This document shows, in pieces, positions 37,304 to 46,057 of a stretch of DNA of 64,000 nucleotides. Source of the DNA: Sandarakinorhabdus sp. AAP62. Its GTDB lineage: Bacteria; Pseudomonadota; Alphaproteobacteria; Sphingomonadales; Sphingomonadaceae. The notes beneath the pieces were generated by a model. The model had not been told where the DNA came from, ran no database searches, and worked only from the letters and a program-made list of their open reading frames with translations. The stretch is taken from NCBI RefSeq assembly GCF_000331225.1, contig NZ_ANFY01000005.1:62001-126000 (forward strand). The letters run 5' to 3'. Within the stretch, counting starts at the first letter, position 1. Each line of letters opens with the position of its first letter. Both the position numbers and the translations under genes were made by a program.

Positions 37304-37552
37304 GGCCTCCGGCGGGCAGGGAATCAGTCCCTGCACCCGTTCGCTGGAGCCGGCACCCGATATCAGCGCGTTCGCCGATATTGACATGGAATCGAGCCTG
37401 CTGCCTTTGGCGGCAGGCTTTTCCCTTTTGGTGCCCCCGTGCCGGTCGACCGAAGTCAGCGGAACCCGGATCAAGTCCGGAGCGACGGCCGTGCAGTGAG
37501 AACCATCCCCAACAAACGGGTGCAGGGACTGAGTCCCTGCCCGCCGGAGGCC
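37304..37552. repeat. Inverted repeat arms of the composite family around a different core
   Basis: The 300-base gap between convergent nrdB and the repressor gene is filled by this element. Arm 37304-37340 (GGCCTCCGGCGGGCAGGG) and inverted arm 37515-37552 enclose about 175 bases that do not contain the inner repeat of copies 1 and 2. The core holds a different palindrome, CTGCCTTTGGCGGCAG, and a CCCGGATCAAGTCCGG-like motif. Confidence 0.75.
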
Positions 37553-37590
37553 CTCCTTCTTCCTTTTCCCAGAAAGGAAATTGCCTGTTC

Positions 37591-38268
37591 TCAGCTCAGT
37601 TTCCGTCCGACCCACACCACCCGTCCGATGATGTGGATCGCGCCCGGGTCGCAGTCGGGCCAGCTGGGGTAGGCGTCGTTGTCGGAATTGATGGTGAGGC
37701 GGCGGGTTGCGGGGTGGAGGGAGAGGCGTTTGACGAGGAGGGAGTCGTCGACGCGCAGCACGTAGATGCCGTCGCGGGCGGCGGATTGGTCGTTGGTGTC
37801 GATCAGGATCTGGTCGCCGTGGGCGAGGGTGGGCAGCATCGAATCGCCTTCGACGGAGAGGATGGCGAGGGCTTCGGGGGGGGATTGGGCGAGATCGCGG
37901 ATGAAGCCGGCCTGGAAGGCGATGCGGGCTGTTGGGGTTTCGGCATCGGGCAGGGCGCCGGGGCCTGCGGAGGCGCGGACCTGGTAGTGGGGGATCAGCA
38001 CATAATCGTCGGCGGCGCGGGCGAGGCCGGGGCGCGGCAGAATCGCACGGCCTTCTTCGGCGGGGCCGCCGAGCAGATGTTCGGCGATGCCGAAATGGTG
38101 GGAGAGTATGCGCCGATCGGATTCCGACAGGCGGCGCGGCACGCCGCGTTTGATAAACTGTTGAATATAGCTGGCATTGCGACCGAGCAGGCGTGAGAGC
38201 GAGGCATAATCCTCGCCACGCGATGCGATCAGCGCATCCAACCGTGACCGGATGGCGGTGCTGTCCAT
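37591..38268 (-). CDS. S24 (LexA/CI-like) transcriptional repressor
   Basis: The 225-residue protein has an N-terminal helix-turn-helix region (DYASLSRLLGRNASYIQQF near residues 20-38) and a C-terminal S24 peptidase domain. The catalytic Ser is in ILSVEGDSMLPTLAHGD near 137-153 and the Lys in DDSLLVKRLSL near 180. Such repressors self-cleave or are tuned by damage or by a partner. The ATG at 38268 is preceded by GGAGAGGAGG. It is divergent from a small DNA-binding-like gene, with inverted repeats between them, as in CI/Cro pairs, but no phage genes are seen nearby. Confidence 0.85.
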   Translation of the reverse strand: MDSTAIRSRLDALIASRGEDYASLSRLLGRNASYIQQFIKRGVPRRLSESDRRILSHHFGIAEHLLGGPAEEGRAILPRPGLARAADDYVLIPHYQVRASAGPGALPDAETPTARIAFQAGFIRDLAQSPPEALAILSVEGDSMLPTLAHGDQILIDTNDQSAARDGIYVLRVDDSLLVKRLSLHPATRRLTINSDNDAYPSWPDCDPGAIHIIGRVVWVGRKLS

Positions 38269-38302
38269 AGGTGTGGGCCTCCTCTCCAAGCCCACGAAAG
38301 GG

Positions 38303-38331
38303 CCTATAACAGTAGTTTTTTCCCTAGACTA
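38303..38331 (-). promoter_or_regulatory. Promoter and possible operator of the S24 repressor gene
   Basis: On the minus strand TGTTATAGG gives an extended -10 (TATAGG at 38308-38303), about 35 bases before the ATG. Just upstream, 38313-38331 holds TAGT and ACTA arms 11 bases apart, which would cover the -35 region, where a self-repressor would bind. Autoregulation is inferred. Confidence 0.4.
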
Positions 38332-38360
38332 GTAGGATTTGGATAGGAATAAAGTGAGAC

Positions 38361-38389
38361 ATCAGCCGTATCGCGAGGGATAGGCTGAT
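38361..38389. repeat. Inverted repeat ATCAGCC...GGCTGAT before the small DNA-binding gene
   Basis: ATCAGCC at 38361-38367 and GGCTGAT at 38383-38389 are perfect complements separated by 15 bases. It lies 33 bases upstream of the gene at 38422 and is a candidate operator. Confidence 0.45.
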
Positions 38390-38421
38390 ATTGTGTCCAA
38401 TCCGAATAGGGAGTGAACGAC

Positions 38422-38649
38422 ATGAGCTTGTTGCCTGTCGTGGAGCGCCATTTGCGCGCTCACAGCGTACCACCCTCGCGCTTTGGCCGGTTGGTGACCG
38501 GTGATCCGCGACTTGTGTTCGACCTGCGACGTGGCCGCGAACCGCGCGCCGCCACCCGTGACCGCGTGCTGGCCCATATTGCCAGCACCGAATCCCAACT
38601 TCGCATCGCCAACAGCCGGATGGAGGGTCCTCATGCGACCGCATTGTGA
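38422..38649 (+). CDS. Small DNA-binding-like protein, 75 aa
   Basis: The product reads MSLLPVVERHLRAHSVPPSR, then FGRLVTGDPRLVFDLRRGRE, then a helical tail to HATAL. A helix, a Gly-Asp-Pro-Arg turn, then 'Leu-Val-x-Asp-Leu-x-x-Gly-Arg' resembles small helix-turn-helix proteins common in Sphingomonadales. GGGAG precedes the ATG by eight bases. Divergent from the S24 repressor, it could play a Cro-like role. Its stop overlaps the start of the next gene by 17 bases. Confidence 0.6.
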   Translation: MSLLPVVERHLRAHSVPPSRFGRLVTGDPRLVFDLRRGREPRAATRDRVLAHIASTESQLRIANSRMEGPHATAL

Positions 38650-38956
38650 CAAAGCCCAATCTGCCATCCTGCGGGCGGCGGCCGCCATCGCGGCCCCTTA
38701 TGGCGCGATGCTGGTGATCGAAGAACTGCGAGCCCGTGATTGGGCCAGCCTGACCCTGACCGGCAGCCGCCATGAACTGGATGTCCGCCTGGATGGTCCG
38801 GGTGCAGCGGCTGCCATGGCCGCCCTGGGGGAGCGCCTGCCGCAAGCGGCGATCAGCATCCCGGGCCAGATCGTGGCGGAAGCCGTGATCGAACCCGGCA
38901 CGGCGGATGACACGGGCGTGGCCATGACCATCTGCGTCCTGGTGATCAACGACTGA
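38633..38956 (+). CDS. Hypothetical protein, 107 aa, coupled to the small DNA-binding gene
   Basis: The product starts MRPHCDKAQSAILRAAAAIA, then YGAMLVIEELRARDWASLTL and a second half of alternating hydrophobic and charged residues ending TICVLVIND. It is read in another frame from the preceding gene, overlapping by 17 bases, so they are translationally coupled. The compact alpha/beta pattern looks like a small regulator or partner protein. I do not recognise the family. Confidence 0.6.
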   Translation: MRPHCDKAQSAILRAAAAIAAPYGAMLVIEELRARDWASLTLTGSRHELDVRLDGPGAAAAMAALGERLPQAAISIPGQIVAEAVIEPGTADDTGVAMTICVLVIND

Positions 38957-39035
38957 ACGGACGAAGGCCGTCACCTGCCTCGCCAGCACGCGCCGGGCGT
39001 GCTGGCGCCGGCGGGGCCCCTGACCTGCGACAAAG

Positions 39036-39050
39036 TTGAGCGGCGCTCAA
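39036..39050. promoter_or_regulatory. Perfect palindrome upstream of the RND pump, candidate operator
   Basis: TTGAGCG-G-CGCTCAA is a perfect 7-1-7 palindrome, followed by an A-run. It lies about 90 bases before the membrane fusion protein start. TTGAGCG/CGCTCAA-like palindromes are typical of TetR-family operators that control efflux pumps. No TetR gene is in the window, so the regulator would be encoded elsewhere. Confidence 0.5.
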
Positions 39051-39141
39051 AAAAACTTGCCAGCCGTTTGGCGTGTGGGCAAGATATGAGTGGCAATCAA
39101 AACGGCCCTTCGGCCGGCAGCAACGGGGTCGGCGGGCGCAT

Positions 39142-40257
39142 ATGGTCACCTTGGACATGGCAACCAGAGCCGCAGGCCGCGCGCCGGGCACTGGCATCCC
39201 GGCCATCTTCTTCCTTTCAATCCTGCTGGCGGCGTGCGGCGAACCGGCTGCGCCGCAAGCGCAGCCCGGCCCGGCCCTGCCGGTGCGGGTGGTGAGCGTG
39301 GCGCCGGTGAGCGGCGTGACCGCGCTTGATGTGGCCGGCACCGTGCGGCTGAAGCGCGAAACGCCGCTGGCCTTCAACACGCCGGGGCGCATCGCGGCCA
39401 TCCTGGTGCGCGAAGGTGATCGGGTGCAGGCCGGGCAGTTGCTGGCGCGGCTCGACACCACGGCGCTGGGGGCGAACCAGGCGTCTGCCGCCGCCGAAGT
39501 GGTGCGGGCGCAGGCCGATGTGAGGCGTGCCGAAGATCTGTTTGCCAAGGGCTGGGTGACGGCGCCGCGCGTCGAGCAGGCGCGGGCAACGATGGCGGCG
39601 GCGCAGGCACGGGCACGGGCGGCACGCTTTGACATCACCTTGGCCAGTTTGCGGGCCCCTTCCGGCGGCATCGTGCTGGCGCGGCCCGGAGAGCCGGGCC
39701 AGATCGCCCAGCCGGGCCAGGCCATATTGACCATTGGCGAGCTGAATCAAGGCTTTGTGATGCGGCTTCCGCTGGCCGACCGTGATGCCGCACGGGTGCG
39801 GCAGGGTCAGCCGGCGACGGTGACCATTCCGGCGCTGGGCAACGAATCGATGCAGGGCCAGGTGAGCGAAGTGGGCGCGCGCGGCGATGATGGCACCGGC
39901 ACGTTCCGCATCGAAGTGAAGCTGCCGGCCAATGCCCGCCTCGCTTCTGGTCAGATCGGCAGCGCGCGATTGGTGCTCGGCCCGGCGGAACCGGGGGCGC
40001 CCTTGCTGGTGCCGGCCACGGCCGTGTTTTCGGCGCGGGCCGATGAAGGCTTTGTCTATGTGCTTGAGCCGGAAACCCGGCGGGTGCGGCAGCGGCTGGT
40101 GTCGCTGGGCACCGTCGGGCCGCAGGGCGTGGTGGTGACAGGCGGCCTGAAGCCCGGCGAAATGGTGGCCACGACCGGCATAGATCGGCTGCGTGAAGGC
40201 CAGGTGATCGAGGTCGCGCCAAATTCAGTGCCTGCCGGGAGGCAGGCGGGCAAGTGA
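39142..40257 (+). CDS. RND efflux periplasmic adaptor (membrane fusion lipoprotein)
   Basis: The 371-residue adaptor links the RND pump to an outer-membrane channel. It has a hydrophobic leader ending in a lipobox (ILLAACGEPA near residue 33), then the HlyD-type beta-barrel, lipoyl and hairpin parts: ETPLAFNTPGRIAAI near 73, REGDRVQAGQLLARLDTTA near 91, a long coiled-coil hairpin about 110-165, LRAPSGGIVLARPGEPG near 169 and AVFSARADEGFVYVLEPE near 294. The start could be 39142 or 39157 (MATRAAGRAPGTG). Its stop overlaps the GTG of the pump gene by four bases. Confidence 0.9.
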   Translation: MVTLDMATRAAGRAPGTGIPAIFFLSILLAACGEPAAPQAQPGPALPVRVVSVAPVSGVTALDVAGTVRLKRETPLAFNTPGRIAAILVREGDRVQAGQLLARLDTTALGANQASAAAEVVRAQADVRRAEDLFAKGWVTAPRVEQARATMAAAQARARAARFDITLASLRAPSGGIVLARPGEPGQIAQPGQAILTIGELNQGFVMRLPLADRDAARVRQGQPATVTIPALGNESMQGQVSEVGARGDDGTGTFRIEVKLPANARLASGQIGSARLVLGPAEPGAPLLVPATAVFSARADEGFVYVLEPETRRVRQRLVSLGTVGPQGVVVTGGLKPGEMVATTGIDRLREGQVIEVAPNSVPAGRQAGK

Positions 40258-43200
40258 ACGCCATCATCCGCTTTGCCATTCAGCGCTGGCAGATCACGCT
40301 GGTGATATTCCTGGCGCTGGCGGCGCTGGGGCTTTCGGCGTTCTTCACCATTCCACGATCGGTTGATCCGCATTTCCCGTCGCCGTTCATCAGCGTGATC
40401 GCCAACGTGCCTGGCGCCGAGCCGGCCGACATGGAAACCACGATCGCCAAGCCGATCGAGGACGTGATTCAGGGCCTTGATGGCATCGTGAAGGTGGAAT
40501 CGCGATCGACCGATTCCACCGCCATCATCACCGGCGAATTCAGCTGGGATGGCGATCCGGAGAAAAACTACGACGAGATCGTGCGCGAAGTGAACGCCAT
40601 TCGGCAGAATTTGCCAAGCGCGCTGACCCGGCTGGAATTCCAGAAATCGCGGACCACCGAAGCGGCCGTGCTGCAATTCGCCCTGGTATCAGACACGGCG
40701 AGTTACCGTCGGCTGGAAAAAGTTGCCAAGGACCTGCGCGAGCGGCTGATCCGCGTGCCGGGCGTGCGGGCCGCGCGGGTGTTTGCCTTGCCCACGCCGG
40801 AAATGCGGGTGGCGCTCGACACCGGTCGCTTGGCGCAGATCGGCATCCCGGTCACCGCAGTTACGGATGCGCTGCGCGGTGGTGGCCAGGATCTGCCACC
40901 GGGCGCCGTGCAATCCGGCGAAGCCCGGCTGAATGTGCAGGCCGGCGGTGCGTACAAGTCGGTTGCCGATGTGGGCGATGAGCCCGTGCGGGCCCGCGAT
41001 GGCCGGATCGTTCGGGTGAAGGATATTGCCAGCGTTGGCTGGGCCTATGAGGAACAGCCGCATTTCGCCCGTTACAACGGCAAGCGCGCGGTGTGGGTGA
41101 CGATGACCCAGAAGGATGGGCTCAACGTGCTCGATATCCGCAATGGCGCGGTGGCAGCGGCAGATGAATTTCGCAACCTGCTGCCGCCTGATGTGCAATT
41201 GCATGTGGCGTTTGACCAGAGCGACGATATCGCCCGCAAGCTCGGGCAATTGGGCCGCGATTTCGGCATTGCGCTGGGCCTGGTGCTGATCACGTTGCTG
41301 CCCTTGGGCTGGCGGGCGAGTATCGTGGTGATGGTATCGGTGCCGCTCAGCCTCGCCATGGGTGTGGCCGTGCTGGCATGGAGCGGCTTCACCCTCAACC
41401 AGCTGGCGATTTCAGGCTTCATCATCGCGTTGGGCCTGCTGGTGGATGACAGCATCGTGGTGACGGAAAATATCGCCCGCCACCTGCGCATGGGCAAGAC
41501 GCGCGAACAGGCCGCCATCGATGGCACTACCCAGATTGCCGTGGCGGTGATCGGCTGCACGTTCGTGCTGCTCTTTGCCTTCCTGCCGCTCACCATGCTG
41601 CCCGAAGGCGCCGGCAAGTTCACGCGCAGCCTGCCGGTGGCGGTGCTTGGCACGGTGGCGGCGTCGCTGCTTGTCAGTCTCACCATCGTGCCTTTCCTGG
41701 CCAGCCGCCTGTTGCCACGCGAAGAAAGCGAGCATGGCAACCGCTTCCTGCAGGCCGTGAACAGCGGCATCCACCGTTTTTACCAGCCGGTGCTGCATTG
41801 GGGCCTCACGCATCCGTGGCGGGCGATGGGTGTTTCGACGCTGCTGATCCTGTCCGGCTTTGGCCTGGTACCCCTGATCGGCTCCAGCCTGTTTCCGCCG
41901 GCTGAAACGCCCTATTTCACCGTGCAGGTAACAGCCAGCGAAGGCGCCGCCATTCCGGCCACCACCAGGGCCGTGCTGGCCGTGGAGGAAGCGCTGAAGG
42001 GTGAACCGAACGTGACCGGCATTGCCAGCAATATCGGCCGCGCCAATCCGCGTATCTTCTATAATCAGGTCAACAATGATCAGCGCAGCAACATCGGCGA
42101 AGTGCTGGTGACGCTGAAAGCCTGGGACAAGCCCGGCAGCCCTGATATGGTGGAGCGTCTGCGCGCCAAGCTTGCCAAGGTTCCGGATGCACAGTTCGTG
42201 GTGAAGATTTTCCAGAACGGACCGCCCATCGATGCGCCGATCCAGATGCGGATCATCGGGCCGGAACTGGATGTGTTGAAACGGCTGGCTGCAGAAACCG
42301 AGGCGGTGATGCGCACCGTGCCGGGCACGCGCGACGTGCGCAATCCGGTGGCGGTCGATACGCCGCGGCTCAATCTAGGGTTGGACAGCGACAAGGCCGC
42401 CCTTTTGGGTGTGGCACCGGGTGCACCGCGGCGGGCGCTGCGGCTGGCGCTGGCCGGCGAGACCGCCGGGCGGTTCCGCGATGTGGAAGGCGACAGCTAT
42501 AATGTTGTCGTGCGCCTGCCGCTGGCGGAGCGGCACAATATCAGCGTGCTTGATGATATCTACCTGCCCGGCAACCAGAGCGCGGTGCCGCTGCGCGAAA
42601 TTGCGACACCCTATCTTGATTCGGCGCCGCCGCGCATCAACCGTTCCCGCCAGAGCCGGGTGGTTTATGTCGATGCGCAGGTGCAGGAAGGCTACCTCAT
42701 CGCCAAGGTGAACGACGCGGTGGTGAAGGCCGTGCAGAGCAAGGTGAAACTGCCCGAAGGCTATCGTTTCGAAGTGGGCGGCGAAGCGGAAACCGCGGCA
42801 CGCAGTTTCGGTGGGCTGGGCCCGATCATTGCGCTGGCGGTGTTCGGCATCTTGGCGGTGCTGGTGATTGAATTCGGCCGCTTCCGTGAAACATTGGTGG
42901 TGGCCGGGGTCATCCCGCTCGGCCTGTTCGGCGGGCTGGTGGCGCTGTTCCTCACCGGCAACAGCCTCAGCTATACCGCTGTCATCGGCTTCGTCGCGCT
43001 GATCGGGATCGAGATCAAGAACAGCCTGTTGCTGGTCGATTTCACCACGCAGCTGCGCGAAGCCGGCCGGCCGCTGCGCGAAGCCATCGAGGAAGCCGGC
43101 GAGGTGCGCTTCCTGCCGGTGCTGCTGACCAGCGTGACGGCGATCGGCGGCCTGCTGCCGCTGGCGCTGTCGGGCTCGGGCCTCTATTCGCCGCTGGCCT

Positions 43201-43313
43201 GGGTGATCATCGGCGGGCTGGTGTCGTCCACCGTGCTCAGCCGCGTCGTCACGCCGGTGATGTATCTGCTGATCGTACAGGGCGACAAGACCATCGCGGT
43301 TCCGGCAGAATAG
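40254..43313 (+). CDS. RND multidrug efflux transporter permease
   Basis: This is a 1019-residue inner-membrane proton-driven exporter of the AcrB/HAE1 type. The Asp-Asp proton relay is in LGLLVDDSIVVTENIARHL near residue 396. The internal duplication is visible as two sets of helices around large periplasmic loops, and the second half holds FVALIGIEIKNSLLLVDF near 914. The GTG start overlaps the adaptor stop, giving coupled expression. A dedicated outer-membrane channel gene does not follow; one elsewhere must be shared. Drug specificity is unknown. Confidence 0.95.
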   Translation: MNAIIRFAIQRWQITLVIFLALAALGLSAFFTIPRSVDPHFPSPFISVIANVPGAEPADMETTIAKPIEDVIQGLDGIVKVESRSTDSTAIITGEFSWDGDPEKNYDEIVREVNAIRQNLPSALTRLEFQKSRTTEAAVLQFALVSDTASYRRLEKVAKDLRERLIRVPGVRAARVFALPTPEMRVALDTGRLAQIGIPVTAVTDALRGGGQDLPPGAVQSGEARLNVQAGGAYKSVADVGDEPVRARDGRIVRVKDIASVGWAYEEQPHFARYNGKRAVWVTMTQKDGLNVLDIRNGAVAAADEFRNLLPPDVQLHVAFDQSDDIARKLGQLGRDFGIALGLVLITLLPLGWRASIVVMVSVPLSLAMGVAVLAWSGFTLNQLAISGFIIALGLLVDDSIVVTENIARHLRMGKTREQAAIDGTTQIAVAVIGCTFVLLFAFLPLTMLPEGAGKFTRSLPVAVLGTVAASLLVSLTIVPFLASRLLPREESEHGNRFLQAVNSGIHRFYQPVLHWGLTHPWRAMGVSTLLILSGFGLVPLIGSSLFPPAETPYFTVQVTASEGAAIPATTRAVLAVEEALKGEPNVTGIASNIGRANPRIFYNQVNNDQRSNIGEVLVTLKAWDKPGSPDMVERLRAKLAKVPDAQFVVKIFQNGPPIDAPIQMRIIGPELDVLKRLAAETEAVMRTVPGTRDVRNPVAVDTPRLNLGLDSDKAALLGVAPGAPRRALRLALAGETAGRFRDVEGDSYNVVVRLPLAERHNISVLDDIYLPGNQSAVPLREIATPYLDSAPPRINRSRQSRVVYVDAQVQEGYLIAKVNDAVVKAVQSKVKLPEGYRFEVGGEAETAARSFGGLGPIIALAVFGILAVLVIEFGRFRETLVVAGVIPLGLFGGLVALFLTGNSLSYTAVIGFVALIGIEIKNSLLLVDFTTQLREAGRPLREAIEEAGEVRFLPVLLTSVTAIGGLLPLALSGSGLYSPLAWVIIGGLVSSTVLSRVVTPVMYLLIVQGDKTIAVPAE

Positions 43314-43400
43314 GCCGCCTGTTCAGGCTTGTGTGACGCTTTGGCAATTTTCCGGCGCGCTTCATTGCGCCCGGGCCGGCACAGGTTTATCGCGACTCGC

Positions 43401-44609
43401 ATGAAGCGTCATGCCGGCCAGGATCTTGAACAGGTAAGACAGTGGCGCCCGGCCACGCAGATGGTGCGTGGCGGTACCATGCGCACCGAGGTGGGCGAAA
43501 CCTCCGAAGCCATCTTCATGACCTCCGGCTATTGCTACGACAATGCCGAGGAAGCGGCCGCGCGTTTCCGCGGCGAGCGGCCGGGGATGACCTACAGCCG
43601 CCTGCAGAACCCGACGGTGGAGATGCTGGAAAAGCGCATCGCCCTGATCGAAGGCGCCGAAGCCGCGCGCGCGACGGCCACCGGCATGGCCGCGATGACG
43701 GGGATGCTGATGTCCACCCTGTCGGCGGGCGATCACCTGGTGGCGGGTCGGGCGCTGTTCGGGTCGTGCCGGGTGCTGGTCGATACGATCCTGCCGCGCT
43801 TCGGCATTGAAACCACCACGGTGGATGCGCGCGATGTCGATGCCTGGGCCAGGGCGCGGCGGCCGAACACCAGGGCCTTCTTCCTCGAAACGCCGACCAA
43901 TCCGGGGCTCGACCTGTGCGACATTCGCGCGATTGCGGATATTGCCCATGATGCCGGCGCGCTGGTGATGGTGGATAATGCCTTTGCCTCGCCGATCGTG
44001 CAGAAGCCGCTGGAACATGGTGCCGATATTGTCGCCTACAGCGCCACCAAGCTGATGGACGGGCAGGGCCGCGTGCTGGCCGGCGCCGTGGTCGGCAGCG
44101 AGAAGTGGATCAACGACACCTATCTGGCGTTTGCGCGCCACACCGGGCCGAATCTGTCACCGTTCAACGCCTGGGTGGTGCTGAAGAGCCTGGAAACGCT
44201 CGATCTGCGCGTGCGCCAGCAATGCGCCAATGCGCTGAAGGTGGCCAGCTTCCTCGAAGGCCGCGTGCCGCGCCTGGTCTATCCCGGTCTTGCCAGCCAT
44301 CCGCAGCACGCCCTGGCCCAGCGCCAGATGCAGGCCGGCGGCACCATCATTGCCCTGCATCTCGATGGCGGCCGGCCCCAGGCGCAGGCGCTGCTCGATG
44401 CGCTCACCATCATTGATATCTCCAACAATCTTGGCGACTCGCGGTCGCTGATGACCCATCCGGCCAGCACCACGCACGCCAGCGTTTCGGATGCGGTGCG
44501 GGCGGAAATGGGCATCACCGAAGGCATGTTGCGGTTGAGCATCGGGCTGGAGGATGCGGACGATCTGATCGATGATCTCTCCGCCGCGCTCAGATCGGCC
44601 GGCCTATGA
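43401..44609 (+). CDS. metZ: O-succinylhomoserine sulfhydrylase (MetZ-type)
   Basis: This PLP enzyme makes homocysteine directly from O-succinylhomoserine and sulfide. The 402-residue protein contains FMTSGYCYDNAEEAAARF near residue 35, RLQNPTVEMLEKRIALIEG near 68, the cofactor block VMVDNAFASPIVQKPLEHGA near 192, and the PLP Lys in YSATKLMDGQGRVLAGAV near 214. The 'Asp-Gly-Gln-Gly-Arg-Val' after the Lys is typical of MetZ rather than MetB. The ATG at 43401 is used; a longer frame is open. A SAM-II riboswitch was looked for upstream and not seen. The stop overlaps apaG. Confidence 0.92.
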   Translation: MKRHAGQDLEQVRQWRPATQMVRGGTMRTEVGETSEAIFMTSGYCYDNAEEAAARFRGERPGMTYSRLQNPTVEMLEKRIALIEGAEAARATATGMAAMTGMLMSTLSAGDHLVAGRALFGSCRVLVDTILPRFGIETTTVDARDVDAWARARRPNTRAFFLETPTNPGLDLCDIRAIADIAHDAGALVMVDNAFASPIVQKPLEHGADIVAYSATKLMDGQGRVLAGAVVGSEKWINDTYLAFARHTGPNLSPFNAWVVLKSLETLDLRVRQQCANALKVASFLEGRVPRLVYPGLASHPQHALAQRQMQAGGTIIALHLDGGRPQAQALLDALTIIDISNNLGDSRSLMTHPASTTHASVSDAVRAEMGITEGMLRLSIGLEDADDLIDDLSAALRSAGL

Positions 44610-45025
44610 CGGGGATGATCGGCCAGATCTTCCCCTATGCCGAAACCACCGGCGGCATCACCGTGCGAGTCGCCCCTCACTATCTCCCCGATCAGTCTGA
44701 TCCGGAACGCGGCTATTATGTCTGGGCCTACCATGTCCGGGTGGAAAATGGCGGCACGGCGCCGGTGCGGCTGATGGCGCGGCGCTGGCTGATCACCGAT
44801 GGCGATGGCCGTACCGAGCAGGTGGAAGGCGATGGCGTGGTGGGCGTGCAACCGCTGATCGCGCCGGGCGGCGCCTATGATTATGTCTCGGGCTGCCCGC
44901 TGGCCACCGCATCAGGGCGCATGCAGGGCCGTTACGTGATGATGGGTGAAGATGGTGTGCGCTACACCGTTGTCATCCCGGCCTTTGCGCTGGAAGTGCC
45001 GGTCGGTCGTCCGCCAGTCCATTGA
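44606..45025 (+). CDS. apaG: ApaG domain protein
   Basis: The 139-residue DUF525/ApaG protein has the Fn3-like fold, with GITVRVAPHYLPDQSDPERG near residue 16, YYVWAYHVRVENGG near 37, RLMARRWLITDGDGRTEQVE near 55 and the LIAPGGAYDYVSGCPLATA block near 86. The family is named after an E. coli gene linked to diadenosine tetraphosphate and metal resistance, though its true role is unclear. Its ATG overlaps the metZ stop by four bases, so expression is coupled. Confidence 0.92.
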   Translation: MTGMIGQIFPYAETTGGITVRVAPHYLPDQSDPERGYYVWAYHVRVENGGTAPVRLMARRWLITDGDGRTEQVEGDGVVGVQPLIAPGGAYDYVSGCPLATASGRMQGRYVMMGEDGVRYTVVIPAFALEVPVGRPPVH

Positions 45026-45056
45026 TTGCGGCGCGCAGGCCAGCCATTCTTTCCCC

Positions 45057-45863
45057 ATGAAGCGTACCCATCTGCCCCTCAATGCCCTGCGCGTGTTCGA
45101 AGCGGCCGCGCGCCACCTGTCGTTCACCCGTGCGGCCGATGAACTGGCGGTCACGCCGGCAGCCGTGGGCCAGCAGATCCGCGCGCTGGAAGAAACGCTC
45201 GGCGTCGTGCTGTTCCGCCGGCTGACCCGCAATCTGGAACTCACCCATGAAGCCGAACAGGCACTGCCGGCCTTGCAGCAGGGCTTCCTCGCGTTTGAAG
45301 AGGCGGTGCGGCAGATGCAGGCGGGGCAGTCCAGCCGGGTGCTGTCCATCGCGGCGCCGCGCGCCTTGATGGCGAAATGGTTGACGGCCAGGCTCGCCGA
45401 ATATGGCCGGCTCAATCCCGAACTGCGCTTCTCGATCAGTGCGCATGAAGCCGGCGAGGTGGATTTCACCCAGGCCAATCTCGATCTGGCGCTGTCGTTC
45501 GGCGGCGAACCGCAAGCCGAAGGCATTCACGGTCGCACGCTGGGGGAAGAGCGGCTGATCACGGTGGCGGCGCCGGGCACAGCGCCGGATGCGGCCTGCA
45601 TCGCGCATCCGCTTGATCCGGAAACCCCTTGTGTCGAAAGCGGGCTGACCGTGGCCGACGCTGGTCTGGCCATTGACGCCGCCGCCGCCGGCCTGGGCAA
45701 GACCCGGGTGCCGGCCCTGCTTGCCGCCGCCGACCTGGCTGCGGGCCGGGTTGTCGCCCTGGATGCGGGCGAAGCCATGGCTGCGGCCTGGTGGCTGACC
45801 GCACCAACCCCGCAATGGCGACAGGCCAAGGTGCGGGCGCTGGTCGCCTTTCTCATCGGCTGA
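45057..45863 (+). CDS. LysR-family transcriptional regulator
   Basis: The 268-residue protein has the LysR N-terminal winged helix: LNALRVFEAAARHLSFTRAA near residues 8-27, then ELAVTPAAVGQQIRALEETLG and FRRLTRNLELT. The effector domain (about 92-260) is somewhat short, but ends normally. The VTPAAVGQQIRALEE helix resembles GcvA-type regulators. The ATG at 45057 is chosen by the family N-terminus. The likely target is a neighbouring gene, but the apaG-metZ genes face the same way, so there is no divergent partner to name. Confidence 0.88.
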   Translation: MKRTHLPLNALRVFEAAARHLSFTRAADELAVTPAAVGQQIRALEETLGVVLFRRLTRNLELTHEAEQALPALQQGFLAFEEAVRQMQAGQSSRVLSIAAPRALMAKWLTARLAEYGRLNPELRFSISAHEAGEVDFTQANLDLALSFGGEPQAEGIHGRTLGEERLITVAAPGTAPDAACIAHPLDPETPCVESGLTVADAGLAIDAAAAGLGKTRVPALLAAADLAAGRVVALDAGEAMAAAWWLTAPTPQWRQAKVRALVAFLIG

Positions 45864-46057
45864 ATAGCTCCAAATCGGTCCCAACGCGCGTTGCCGCCAG
45901 CCTCTGGCGCGGCGATGAACCTCTGCGTGAAAAGGCGTTAGGGTTAACCTAGATTAACAGAAAACTGTCGGAAAACTTTACAATCCATAAAATTAAGAAA
46001 AACGCAGTTCTTTCTTAAGGTGCTTGAATCGTTCAGAAACTTACAAAGTTATTAAGT

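Noticed and set aside
37591-38956. Prophage remnant around the CI/Cro-like pair
   Set aside because: No integrase, terminase, portal, tail or att-like duplication is seen on either side.
43314-43400. SAM-II or other SAM riboswitch before metZ
   Set aside because: Looked for because metZ often has one in Alphaproteobacteria; the conserved core and pseudoknot bases are not present in the 87-base gap.
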